Part shown: one piece after another, positions 26,901-41,406 of the stretch
How the letters are laid out: each line of letters starts with the position of its first letter
Numbering within the stretch: position 1 is the stretch's first letter
Origin: Hermatobates lingyangjiaoensis
Lineage: Eukaryota; Arthropoda; Insecta; Hemiptera; Hermatobatidae
NCBI GenBank assembly: GCA_026182355.1
Contig: JAPFBL010000070.1
Span: 1,759,501 to 1,823,500, forward strand
Direction of reading: 5' to 3'
DNA length: 64,000 nucleotides
Made by a program: the position numbers and the translations under genes
Notes under the pieces: model-generated
Seen by the model: only the letters and a program-made list of their open reading frames with translations
The model's database searches: none
What the model was told of the DNA's origin: nothing

Positions 26901-29900
26901 AGACTGGTATCTTTTTCACGACTCAATGACGTGAAACCAAAAAAAAAAATGAACACGAAATAATGTTAACTGATAAACTAAAAAAATCACTGCAGACTAC
27001 AGACATTTATTTATTGACTACCAAATTACAGTAGTATGGTTGTTCAGCAACAGTGAATCTGTGATCGGGAACTACTAATTACGAAGTGCACTGCAGTGCG
27101 TGGAGGTAGTCGCTAGTCGTTGGTTGGACCATCCGTTTTAAGTAATTGATGTATAGTTGACACAGTCAGAGATTATAGATTAATTTAAAATATGAGTACT
27201 AAATGTGAGTTTCTGTTGACAGATCAGCAGTCCAGGAGAGATCAGGCGAGCTCTTCAAACAGGAGACCGCAAGCACACGACCTTCACTGACCGAAGCCAA
27301 TTCAAGTATGCCAGGAGACTGGTGGTTAAACTCGGCAGTGCAGTTATCACCCGAGACGACGAACATGGTCTTGCCCTCGGCCGACTAGCCTCCATTGTCG
27401 AACAGGTCTGTAGAATGCAATTAATCAACATTATCTTAATATAATTTGATTAACTTGCAATATTGATCTCGCAGATATTCTTTTATAATAACTATTTCAC
27501 TGAAATAACAAACTGATTATAACCAATAGTTGAGTTTAAAAAAATATATATTCTCCTAAAGTATCTGGTAAAAGCAGTATTCAACAACATTTTCCGCTTC
27601 TATGAATCAGATAGAACTGAAAAAAAAAAACTACCATGTTAGAAAACTCCTGAATGATCAAAACGAGAACTCCCAGTTTTTTATACACTCAAAGCCCTGA
27701 CACATTTCTTTATAGACTCGGTACAATTGTCTAAAAAATTCAGGGGTATAAAAGACGCGTTCAAAAAATTATAGTAAAAAAATAAAATATATATTATTTA
27801 TTATAATAACTTTTTTTGAAGAACTTTTTTATCAAAAAAACTTCAAATTTTATTGCTTGAAGAAGTAGGTTTTAATGCCTTCAAAGAATATAATTGGTAT
27901 TATATTTCTGTCAGTCCTGTGACTATTTTCAAGGTACATTGTACAAATTCTACTGAATTTAAATATTTTATTATTTACTAAATATGTACAACCCCCATTT
28001 TAAGCACTAGAGTAAATAACACAACTGAGAACCGTTACTGCCACTGAAATAAATTTATTGAGCATACAAAAATTCTGTATAATTTAATTATGCAGAAGGA
28101 GATCGTAAAGAGATGGTAGAAATTTGTTACTATATTTTCTGCTATATTTATTTCCTAAAGAAATAATTATTTTATTTTTTATTTGTTTTTTTTTTATTTA
28201 TCCACTTCAACTAAAAAGTAAACATGCTTACCCGCACAGCTGGTTTAATAGAGGAGGTCTAGGGGTCATTTTCTTTTAAATGCCCACGTGGGTTTGAAGG
28301 TATTCACTGAGTTGGGTGAAGGGAATAAGCAACTGGGTTAGTAGTTTGCTATCGAATAATTTGTATCATTCATTCGCAAAGTTCTAAAGATGGAACTTTC
28401 AGGTCTTGGTGTATGATTTTGTTTGGAACATAGGAAGGTAAAATTGTCTGATGATTTTCGACTGTATCGATTTAAACCGTTGTATTTTTGATGGTTTGGT
28501 GAACCCTCAGATTTCTATAGTATAGGCTCAGAAAATCATTAATGCCTATTATTAAATATGCATTAAAAGTACTGCAGTCAGTATCTTTTAGTGTTCTGAA
28601 CTTCTGTCGTCTCTCTATTTTTTCAGAAAGTCTTCAGAACTGTGTTCTATATATGTAGTATGTCTGTTAGTGTAAGCCTTGATGTTGAGTGTAGAAGTCA
28701 TCTTTGGAGTTTGTAACGTCTGTTAATCCCTGAACGTTGAAGGCTTGTACGTGGATATCAAGTCATCCGGGTGTCAAAGCGTAGTAAAACAGTGAAAGTA
28801 ATGTTAGAGTTCTTTTAGTAGTTGATTTTGGTTCTCCAACGTTTGAAGCAAAATCGGAGAGGAATCAAAGGTTGTCGTTTATCAGAAGCTACCACAGGAC
28901 CATTTAGACCATATTATATTGATAATATCCGTATAATTGGGAAATAGTGTTTAACAAACTTTTAAAGTACGATTGATGTTGATTCAATGTCATAATATTT
29001 TTTATAACCCACCTAACCCACTTGCTTATTCCGTTCACCACCTCAGTGAATACCTTCAAACCCAGGTGGGTGTTTAAAAAAGAAAATGACCCTGAGACCT
29101 CCTCTATTAAACCAGCTGTGCGGGTAAGCATGTTTACTTTTCAGTTGAAGTGGATAAATAAAAACACAAATAAAAAATAAAATAATTATAATAGCTAATA
29201 ATAATTATTTTTAACCATCTTTCTTAAATATATAAATCACTTCTCAGTTTTCCTAATGGTATGGATTCCGTGTATACATGAATATTCCCTTCTAATTGGT
29301 AAACTGCCTCCGTGTCTTTCAATATCTTTAATTATTTTTATAATTGTCGAAAAGGGAAAGCTGAACAAAAAAATCAAATATCAAAAATCATTACCAAGTG
29401 ATTTGAATAAATAAAGCAAGTTCTGAGTGAAACTAAAATCTTACTCTGGAAATGTTACTCAAACTGAATTGAGAGTAAAGTTTTTTCTCTTTTCCAATTA
29501 TTTTTCACTACTTCATTAGTTATTAATATGTACTCAAAGACTGAATTGAAAGGTTCAATGAAGCATTTTAAAACAAGTGTCTTTTAACAGCCAACCAGGT
29601 TTCTGTAGGAAAAATAAATTATTAAAACTTTTAGCAATACATCAAGGTATTCATTCAAAGCCACGGTTCTTGCTTCAATTATTTCTGTAGTCCCTGCTGC
29701 CTAGAGGGTGAAAATATTCTTGAAAACTCTGCAGTATCAAACGTGTCTAATATTAATATTTTAACACAACTAAAAGAAGTTGGAGGAATTTCATATAGAA
29801 GAAGAAGAAAAAAATGAAAACAAAAAACGAAAAGAAATGCGCAACCATTAGTTAAGTTTCCTCTAAAGCTATAATGTATAAAAATAACTGAAGATGCTTA

Positions 29901-31590
29901 GAAAAAATGAGACTTTCCCTGCAATAGTTTCAACTGACCAACGAAAAATTTACTTGCCTCAATTCGCTATTTAAGCAGATTGCACTATATTCAATTCATC
30001 CATATAATGTACGACATTTTATTCTTACTTTTAGTATTATTCATTTTTTTAATATTCAAATAGTTAAAATACGGAACAGAAATAATTGGAGTCAGTATCT
30101 TTTAGTGTTTAGAACTGGTGTGGTCTCTCTATTTTTTCATGAGTTGTTTTCTAATCAGTACAGTGTGATAAGATCCTTCTACCATAGGCTAACATCGTGG
30201 GTCATTTGTACCTGTCAAGGCATTTTCTAGCAGTGTTAAGACAAATATTTTCCAGCCTCCAGGTTTGGAGGCAGACAATAAGTATGAACTTTCATGGTAA
30301 ACTCTTATTTCACCTGATACTTTAGCACATTCAAAAAGGGAAGTTGACCGTTTGTGCTGTACTAAATAGTGAAATTATTTTTAATATTTCTTTTTAAAGT
30401 CCTTTAAAAGCTAAAAGTTTACTTTATACTTCTGTTAAATCAAATATAATCATCAATAAATATGAGATAGACGGTTTATTTTTGTAGCTTATACAATTCA
30501 AAATTTTTTAATTTCTTTATAAAAAAGTTGGTAAAAGTACTAATTTTGCGCTGGGCTCCCGCAGGAGTTGATAATCCTATTAACCTTCAAACTTTCAAAA
30601 AGTCTTCAAAATATTTATTTTTATTTAATTACAATTAAGAATCTAATTTTAGACCGCTGTCATTGGTCCCGGACGTACCAATGACATACATATACATACA
30701 GTAGCCATCAAAGAGAACAAAAGATTTTTCAAAACAAAAACGTATAAGTCAAGTCATAAAAAAATTGTTAAATGAAATTAACTGGCTATGTAAAAAAACA
30801 TAATGAACTTAAAACCCAATTTAAAACTCTAGTTTTGAAAAATTTATTATTTTTATTTGCAGATATACAACTGAAATCCGCTGAAAACTGTATTATACAA
30901 ATATAACATAAAAACAATTAAAACTTTCAAACTCATTTTGGTATAAACTTTCAATTGTTTTGTTAGTTTTTTTATTAATTTCAATTTTTTTTTATTTTTC
31001 ATGTTTATTCCCTCAAAATTCAGCCTTGGCATGTGCCACTCGGGGTCAAGCCCCCCCCCATCAATACGCCACTGGTACACATATAATATTATATTATAAT
31101 ATACATAAGGTATCTGATGGCAATAACAGTATAATGCATAAAACAAATTTAAGTACATTATCAAAGTCTTCCGCAGGGTTTGGTTTTCATCGCCATTTTA
31201 ACATCATGATAGACGAAATAAATGGTAAACTTCCATTTGTCTGAAGTAGAATGTACGAGTGTATTGCTGGCCAATTACTTTAGATTAGGGATACCTTGTA
31301 AGCAATTCATATTATCTGCAGCTTAAGTTACTAATGTCCTTAATTTATTCGATGAGGAGGTAAATTAAATGAGTAGTGATAATTCAATAAATCAAACCTG
31401 TGACAACCGAGCATAACAATCTCCACATGGCTTTGTGCCAGAGAAGTGTTGTAGGAGGATTAATCTTTCCAAATCAGCTGAGAAATTGAATTGCCTATAG
31501 AAATGGACAATATTTGCAAATGGCTACAGTTTTCTTTTGTTTTATGAATAACACCAGCCTCAAAAATAGGCACCTATGTCTTGAGCAGCA

Positions 31591-31663
<73 letters not shown>

Positions 31664-32552
31664 GTGAGATTAAACTTTCTGCCCACTTTTGTCTTAATTA
31701 GTTTTCTGGATTTCTTTTCCAAATCTCGAAGTCTCACTTTCATTTCTTTAGGAACTAGGTGTAATAACTCACCATAGGTTTAGTTGTCCATTTTTTTATT
31801 TTTACCGACGTTTCGGTCTTCTTCGACCATCTACTGGGTGATTTTTGAACACATACTATTTTAAACTATTTAACATTTTTAACAAAAAACTACATTTTAA
31901 CGCTCGACTAACAAAATATAAAGGTAAACAATTAAACTGGCAGGTTGCAATTCCTGTTATACACACACAGGTGTGTCTTCAGTTTCTTCATTCCTTGTTG
32001 AATTTCCTATATGTTGAGGTTGGAACTGTCCCATGTGCAACTTCAATATGTTTGCAAAACTTGCAGTTTGATTATTGATACTGGGTCTCTTTTCCAAAAT
32101 ATTCAGGGCCTCTACAATACCTAATCTGCTGTGATCGCGTTCCTGATATAGTATTTCGGTATTGTTTGTAAGCATATAGGAAATTCAACAAGGAATGAAG
32201 AAACTGAAGACACACCTGTGTGTGTATAACAGGAATTGCAACCTGCCAGTTTAATTGTTTACCTTTATATTTTGTTAGTCGAGCGTTAAAATGTAGTTTT
32301 TCGTTGAAAATGTTAAATAGTTTAAAATAGTATGTGATCAAAAATCACCCAGTAGATGGTCGAAGAAGACCGAAACGTCGGTAAAAATAAAAAAATGGAC
32401 AACAAAACCTATGGTGAGTTATTACACCTAGTTCCTAAAGAAATGAAAGTGAGACTTCGAGATTTGGAAAAGAAATCCAGAAAACTAATTAAGACAAAAG
32501 TGGGCAGAAAGTTTAATCTCACATGTATAAATGAAGGACTGTTCCCACAATA

Positions 32553-32615
<63 letters not shown>

Positions 32616-32854
32616 TAAAACAGTCCAGCGACTTTTAAATAAAAACCAATTAATTAAAGATAGCACACAGATAGACACAGGAATAACTCACTTCTATATT
32701 TCGACCATCGTTGTCATCAGGAGGTGAAGGAGTCACCGCTCTGCCTTCCTGCGGGACTCTTCGACTCCTAATGACGACGATGTTCGAAATATAGTAGTGA
32801 GTTATTCCTGTGTCTATCTGTGTGCTATCTTTTTTTAATTAGTTTTAATTAATT

Positions 32855-32896
<42 letters not shown>

Positions 32897-34683
32897 ACTA
32901 GAGTTGCTGAACTACCGCCTCTATGGTGTAAATAAATACTACATTTAAAGCTCCATAAAACAATCTCATTTTATTTTCTTTTAACCACTATATATTATTT
33001 TTACTAGTTTCTTTTATGCTATCTAATAAAAAATTTGATATACTCGTACTTCCAATACTGAACAAAGATTATATTAAGTGATTTTTTTGAGCTCGATAAA
33101 AAAGTTTAACATCCCTGTTCAAAATGATCACTATCTAAATTGGGTTGATAAAAACTAATGATAAAGGAATCTCAAATTGAAAACTTCATACACTAAACTT
33201 CAAATCCATTTTTTGTCTACACTGAATCTAGATTGTTATATATTTCTATAATATATAATGCCATAATGCATTTTATAGAATAATACAGGGAACATTAATT
33301 TATTATTACGTTACGTTTAAATATATATTTTACATAATTTTTCAGACTCAGTAAAACTTAAATGAATTTATCACTGCAACATGAATGATTTATCATATAA
33401 ACATTAATATCTAGTTATATTCGCTACAGGTAATGACATGATTATTACATGGTTCACCAAATAATTATTTAAATAATCCTTATAAACCTTACCAGGAGTC
33501 GTATTACTAAATATACAAGCTAACTGATTAGCTTTTACCGATTTGAATAGATGTATAATTAGATGTAGCGGGAACTGTGACGATGTTTATAAAATTGAAA
33601 AAACTTTGGTAAGTTTTTTAAACTGGACTAATCCTCAACGTAGACAAAAATACAGTATAGTAAAATAATAAAAGTACTACACAAAATATTATTTTTCATT
33701 TTTCACATTAGCAAATGTTAAACTCAAATGAAGTTAGTTAAGTAAAATGTAAATAGATTGTTAATCAATTTTAATTATTGCCTAATTATATATAATTCAA
33801 TATAATATTTATTGATTTAGCTACCAGTATAGCTAAATATATATTGTTAATTCAATTTACAATACAAAGTAATATAAGTTATAATCCCACCTAAATAGTT
33901 TCAATATTAGTAACTGCTCCCTATCTCATTAAAAGTTCCTACTCATATTCGGAAGTTGATAGAAGTCATTATTTATAAAATAACAATTTTGGTTGACAGT
34001 TCTAAGTTGTAATTTAGTTCTGAATGCTACTAGGCAGTTTGAAAGTCTGGCGGATATTGTGTCTTTGTAAACGTTTGATGTGGCAGACCTGAGAAGTTTG
34101 TTTAGTCACAGACCTTAGGTAGGTTGAGAGTTCGGAGTCCTCACTCAAGTACCTAACTGTCTTAATTGTTAAACCTCAATTGAAATATAGCTTCCTATTT
34201 AATGTTTGGTTTAATAAATAACTAAATATTTCGTAACGCTTGCACTTAAAAGAATTTTAAATATATACTATTACTAGATATTGCTCCCAACCATAAAAAA
34301 AAAATCAGAAAAAATGTCCGACTCGATAAAGAAAGAAAAATAGTGTTGAATATATGCAATCGAGATAAGAAAACATGATATATATATAATATACCATGAT
34401 AAACGGAAACGGTCCGGCAGGAAAGCTTACACTTAAAATAAACTGTGACACATAGATAGAAACATAACAAAGACGCACTTTTCAATATTTCGACCGTAAT
34501 GGCGGTCGTTCTCAGGAGAAGAAGTGAATTGATATATAGTCGGTGACTATAATTAGTTATATATATAATATATATATATATATATGTATATACAGAGTCA
34601 GTTGGGTTTCTGAATCTGACGAAGAACGCTTGTTACGGTTGAAAGATCTATGTCTTGTTTTCCCATTTCTTATTGTGGTTTGA

Positions 34684-34730
<47 letters not shown>

Positions 34731-37700
34731 AAATATATATATATATGATGACTAAAATGGTGAAAGACATTAAAATGATGACTGCGACATTTACAGTGCA
34801 TAGTTTAATTTTCTGTCCATCCATTATTAGGCAAGATTTAGGTAGACCCATGCCACTAATGTTGCGATGCTAGGAACAAATGTATAATATATTCTCTTCA
34901 TTGTTGCCTTTTACAAACAATTATTTTGTATTTGTTTGTAAAAAATCAGACATTTTTTCTGATTTTTTTTATGGTTGGGAGCAATATCTAGTAATAGTAT
35001 ATATTTAAAATCCTTTTAAGTGCAAGCGTTATGAAATATTTAGTTATTTATTAAACCAAACATTAAATAGGAAGCTATATTTCAATTTCAAGCTGTTCTA
35101 AAATGTCTTTGTCTTGAGTAGGTGACAAAACACAACTGAGTAAAAAAATAAACAGTTTCTCTATCGTTTTATAAAACCGGTGACTGCTCAACTTATGTCA
35201 TACTGATTAAATCTATTCGTTTGGTTTATGCTTAATTTTGAATATAAAATCAAGTTTGATTAAACGAATCAACTTATTGATAAAATAAGAAAATTTAATA
35301 TTCATCCAATCAAGAAACAATTATTAATTAACTTACTGACACTCTGTAATGATTAATATGGTGCTTTGAAAAACGGACCCAGAATATGGAAATTAAAAAA
35401 TGCAATCAAGGTGTCAGTTTCGTTCTGCCTGTAGCATGTAAGCTCTTTTATTCATTATTTTTTCATGTTCTCTTTGATTATTGTCTTTTGAATACACTGT
35501 TGTCAACAAGTATCCCTTTATTTTGAAACTTTCATTATAATCTTCCTACAGCAAATAAAATCGATTATTCACATAAAAAAATACCAATTTTATATTTTAA
35601 AAAAAAAATGCATATATGTATCATACTCTTACTGACAAACTTCAAAGTTTATTAACTAAAAACAGTTTCAGCTAAAAGAAAATTGACATTTCAAAAAAAA
35701 AAAAGAAAAAGAATAAAATTTCCATATATAATAATATTTCTTTCCTGTTTGGTGTGTTTATTGGATATCGTGTTCAAAGTATGGCACATATGAAGTAACA
35801 TGAAGATGGAAATGGCTTTCCTTTGCGTCACTCTTTCAAACTCACCCTCACAAACACTTTTAATAACTTAAAAGCATATTGGGAAATTCCTCCTGTTATA
35901 ATTAATGAAATATATGTTTGCTGTAGCTTTTATAATACACTTTATATCAATAACAGTTTATATACTTAGTGACCATATTATTAACACCGCTGATTCTTTA
36001 TGTTGTTTAGCAACATAAATATTCATATTTTGTTTCAATATTCTGTGTAATACGAATATTTCATTTTTTCTGTATTTATAAGCATTTACAACAATAATGT
36101 ACAAAATGTAAAAACTTAACTACAAACAAATGAGTTAGAAATAGTATATAACTCTTTATAACGATGGTTATATTTTCAAGTAAAAAACAGAAAATCATGC
36201 AAAAATATTCTTTAGGTGAATGTAACCAAAATTAAGAACATAGGGACTTCACAAGGGGTCAATTTTTTAAATTCTCATCAAGATATAATTTCAAAATAAG
36301 ATTACCCAAAAATAATTCTTGAGAAATAACTATTTTACAGAATAACTAGTTGACCCTGAGAATTTTGTAACACCAACTGTTAGTGAATGTCGTGTTACCT
36401 TTAGCTTTTTTAACATACATGTCATGTACATTTATACTTTTGTACAAATTACTAAGTATACATTACTTTAGTAATATGTTGGCTAAAATATCAGCAAAGA
36501 TAAATCATAAATATCAGATAAATGATTCAATGATATACTAAACTATTAGAATATTGATAGTGAACTTTATTTTACCTGTTTATTACTTCTCGATATAAAA
36601 AATATTCTGCCAATATATCTTCTATTGTAGCGCTTGTAAATATACAACATTTATCTGTTTTCCTATCTAGTGCAAGAACAACTAAAAATGTTTTCCCAAC
36701 TCGTGAACACCCACGTACAGCTGTCCATGTGAGAATCATAGATTTATCAAATTTAATCTTCATACATTGCAATGATTCTTCCTGTGCCTGTTAATGATCA
36801 TTTCAAAGGCTAATCGTACAGAAAACTGTAGATGTTTGAATTAAAATGGAGTATTCGCTGGTATCATAGGAATACGTGGTATATGTATATACCATGGAGA
36901 ACATATACTACGAGTAAATTTAATTTACTCGTATATATAAGGTATATGTTACCATTGGTGTTTTCGATTTAAAATGGTTGCCTCAAATATGTTATTCATG
37001 AATTGTTTTTTACTAATAGCCTAGTTCCATTGCATAGTCATAGTGGGTTTATATTTCGTAGAAGGATGATGGTGGAAACAATTTTCAATGATAAAATATG
37101 CGATGCCATTTAAAAATAGTATTTACTCATATATGGTATTTACTCATTCTGAGGTAAAATGGATAAACCAGCAAAAGTCTCCACACAAATGAAGTTCTAT
37201 TCAACGCGTTTCGAACACTTTGTGTTCATCATCAGGAAGACACTATAATAAAATTGCATTGTTGTGTCTTCCTGATGATGAACACAAAGTGTTGGAAACG
37301 CGTTGAATAAAACTTCATTTGTGTGGAGACTTTTGTTGGTTTATCCATTTTACCTCAGAATTATCAATGTTATTCCACGGCCTTTCAAATCATGACACAT
37401 ATCCTAAAAATATGCTGACACATCATCTGTGACCAATACAGATTTTTTTATTCTGTTTGTTATGTATGCTATACAGTCCTAACTATTAGTAACTTAAGTT
37501 TTTAGCTTATGTTTAAAACTATATTTTTAGTATAACTAAATAATAATATAATATAATATATAATAATATAATTATATAATATATAATATATATAAGTATA
37601 TAATAATATAATATAATATAATAATATAAATAACATAACTAATATAATGTTTTTACAACACTTTTCTGTTGTAAATACTACTCTTATTATTCCATTTATA

Positions 37701-39585
37701 AATCAATGCAACTAATAAGAATGCCATTTTATTTAACTAAATTTCTCTATAGTCACACACAGCTAATGTTAATGTTAATAGCAATGGTGGGGAGACCAAA
37801 GACCTGGCAAGTAAGCCACCAAATAGGCCTTTTTATCACACACAACTATTAATATAATATTCATAAAGAGCATAAAATATAGGATGACTTCACCCAACCA
37901 CACTTCTATTTTTAGCAGTAAATATTAACTTTGGACGTTTTCAGCCACTTTTGTCAATAAACACATTTCAAAGTGTGGTTTATAAAACTTTACATTAAAG
38001 CTACTGAAAATATCTAGAAAAATATTAGAAAATAAAAGCAATGTTATAAATTGGGACTTGTCTTAAGAGTTTTCGTTGTGACTCCACCAAAAAAAAATAA
38101 AAACTAAAGAAAATTTGGTTTAAAAAATAACGCATTCCAAACATTCACTGTTCTTCTATAGGTAGAAGAACCTGTAGGTCATAAAGGAAGAAAGTTTAGT
38201 CTCCTTCTTGTTGTGAGAAAGTAGAAAAAGGAAGTGTAATTCCTTTTCTTAATCAGAAATATATTTTTTTTCTATCTTTTACTGCATGGTGACTTCCAGG
38301 AAGAAGACAGAACTACGAGTACTTGTTCGAGAATGGAGGTTTTGTTAAAACAGCGTTCTATGGGTCAAAACTTAGTTTCTATTTCCCAGTATGAGTAATT
38401 ACTACTTAGTAACAGACTCGTAAACTGTATAGATAAACTAGATACACCACATAATTGTGATTGCCTGTTTTTAAAATATAGCGGTCTGCTAGGAATATAT
38501 GTTTTATATTATAAGTCTGCACAATCAGGTAGCTTAGCACACAATCAAGAAAGATCAATAACGGAACTACCACAATCGGTAACTTTTACTATAATGGTGC
38601 ACAAAACTTATTCGAATTCTTATAATCCTTCAGTAACACCTCATGTACCATATTTCAAACTAGAAGAATACCTTATTTAAGGCTAACTCAGAAAAAAATA
38701 CCGTTTCAATAAAATATATTAAAATAAAATGACCTTTCAGTATAATATATCAAAGATATCAATATTAATTTTAACTAGCAGCCGATGATGGTTTTTTATA
38801 AGTGAACGAAAGAAGTGTAATTATTTATTTCTTTTTTTTTTGCTAAACATAATGCAATAATTTTTTTCCTTCCTATATAATATGTGTCTTTCTTGAACTT
38901 CAAGTGAATTAAAATTCGTGTGTCCAATAAAACACAGTATTCATACTAATGAATAAGAAGATATCTATAAATTTATGGTTATATATACGAATATAGAAAA
39001 GATTTTTTTTCATTAATTATTTATGAACTTAGAGTTCTTAATTTAACAACCGGATTGATATGCAAATTTATATTGAAGTAAGGACTTAATGAATGTAATG
39101 CACCTCAATGTATCAGTCATTAGTCAAAAACTGGTCATGTAACCTTCATAACTGATGGTTTGGAGTTTAAATTTAAACAAAGTATAAATGCTAATTTTTT
39201 TGTTTTACCCTTTTATAAATATTTTACGCATTTTAAGATAGTTTTTTTCATCATAATGTTTTCCTATTGTTTTTATAATTTATTATCGTTAATAAGATAT
39301 ATAGACTGTTTTGATGTCATTCAATTAGACATTTTCAAGTAAGAATTAACTATACATCACTGTTTTATACGTATGACTGAAACGTTTGAGATAATTTTTG
39401 TGTAGTTTTTTTCTGTTGTTGTTAGATTTATAGCATATTATTGGATTACCATTATGAAATTCAAGAATAAATATTTTGGAGAGTTATTGTTCAATTTACC
39501 TGAAGTGTCGAAAACCAAGTTTAGAAAACTTGAGAAATTAAATAGAAAACGAACGAAAATGAAAATTGGCATACTTTTTAATAGA

Positions 39586-39654
<69 letters not shown>

Positions 39655-39846
39655 CAATGATCAAACCACAATAAGAAATGGGAAAACAAGACTAAGATCT
39701 TTCAACCGTAACAAGCGGTCTTCGTCAGAGTCAAAAACCCAACTGGGTTTAAGAAAGATCTTAGTCTTGTTTTCCCATTTCTTATTGTGGTTTGATCATT
39801 GATTGTTGTTTCACGTGTTTATGTGAAATCTTTTATATATAATATA

Positions 39847-39891
<45 letters not shown>

Positions 39892-41365
39892 TATACATGT
39901 TGTTAAATACCATAACGTCCCATATTTGCTCTGTACCTGTTTTCTACATAAATCTCCAATTTCTGAAATTCCTTCCTCACCTCTTCGTTAAAGCTGTAAA
40001 GCTTATCACTTATATCATTATTCCACATGTTTTGAATATACCACATTCATCATAAGGACAATAATATATACATAGTTACATATTTGTATAAACTGGCAGC
40101 AGATTTTTATCTAAGCATGTATTGTTAAATAGCAAAGTAGACACGGCATTCACGATTTTTTTTTCAGAAATTGTCTTATTTGTCTAATATCATTTTTATG
40201 CTGCAAAAGCAATGAAAATAACAAATTTCCTAGCGACATACTGGAGGCAATGAAATAGTCCGATAACTGATGATAGCTATTAACGGACTAACTATAACTA
40301 AATTATAGAAGAAATTCAAGCTTTTGGCCTCATAGGTCATTTTCAAATAACAATAAAGAACAGTTATGAGAATATACAAATACAATTAAACTTATAACAG
40401 AGCCCGATACATCGGCATGACCACAAATGAACTATCAACCCGTCTCACTACTCACTTCCTGCTGGGGCGCCGAAGTCACACTTGAAGAAAGAACACCGAT
40501 CGTCCCTCACCCTGTAAGTTGCTAGTGGAATGGAGATTCTATTGACTGGCCAGGCTTACCTTATACGCCATATGGTCTGTGTTAATAAGTGTTAAAGAGC
40601 CTTTAAGGTCTCTCTATTTGTAATTTAAAGGGCTCGAGAGGGGTAGTATCTAATCGTCCCTAATCTAGTCTGAGATCCCATCAAAAGCCAAAGTCTCTAC
40701 CAGGAAAGTACCAGCTGTCCAGTTCATTCAGCTGAGTTCATGGCTCTTTCCCTCTGGTAGGGGTTTGGGGATTCTAGCTCCCTGTTACACCAAGCAGGCT
40801 TCCTCCCGAGAAGTTACTACTTCTCAAACAATGACCACAAGGGTCTACAGAACTTGCGTGTGAACCAACAGCCACTACGAGTCGGCCCTCTGAGGAGGGC
40901 TGGAGAGTAAACCCTCCAGGGTTTACCACCCGTAGTACTGACTTGTTTTAAGAGCTATATTTCTAATTGTATTTTATATTCTCTTAACTGTTCTCTGTTG
41001 TTATTTGTATTTTCCGCTTCTATTTATATTTATATTTCCGCTTATCTGAAGATGGTATACGAGGTCGAAAGCATTCTTTATTTCTATAATTTAGATATAA
41101 TTTTCCGTTAATATATATTATCAGTTATTGGACTATGCTATTGCCTCCAGTGTGTCGTTGGGAAATTGGTTATTTTCCATGCCTTTGCAGCATTGAAATG
41201 TGATTAGAAAAAAAGATAATTTTTAAAAAAATCATGATACAGAATCTGCTTTGCTATTTAACTATATATATATAAAAATTCAATAATATATCAACCGTTG
41301 TATAGAATAGGTGTATAATGTAATCGGGATTCGGTCAATTGACCGAATCCCGATTACATTATACA

Positions 41366-41406
<41 letters not shown>

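Larger units (their letters stand above)
4815..27222 (+). other. P5CS intron 1 (22.4 kb)
   Basis: The intron runs from GTAAAG to TTGACAG. It hosts family A, B, C and E terminal repeats, a PLE remnant, a CAGTGG-ended transposon, a MITE, a Jockey-like 3' end and a SINE, all listed separately. The remaining stretches (5520-8040, 8420-9290, 13340-14700, 16275-20290, 22195-25235, 25930-27200) are AT-rich, with no gene that I can support. Confidence 0.8.
31591..32609. mobile_element. Head-to-head pair of Penelope-like 5' ends between (TA)n tracts
   Basis: A 1-kb inverted unit lies between (TA)n at 31591-31656 and 32552-32609. Each half has the start of a PLE ORF, a hammerhead-like motif directly upstream of its ATG, and a 170-bp leader arm (31845-32014 against 32172-32341). 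A unique centre of about 157 bp separates them. The two halves are nearly identical, so the inverted structure formed recently or has been homogenised. Confidence 0.8.
34179..35092. repeat. Long inverted repeat enclosing family D and family A pieces
   Basis: Arms of about 145 bp (34179-34324 and 34949-35092, e.g. TTGAAATATAGCTTCCTATT against its complement) enclose about 625 bp. Inside are a family D piece on the minus strand (34470-34520) and a family A piece on the plus strand (34590-34690), each next to TA tracts. This is a nested arrangement of different terminal families. Confidence 0.7.

Noticed and set aside
31495..31777. Open segments with long alternating Tyr-Ile runs on both strands
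   Set aside because: Translation of a (TA)n microsatellite; only the adjoining PLE fragment is meaningful.
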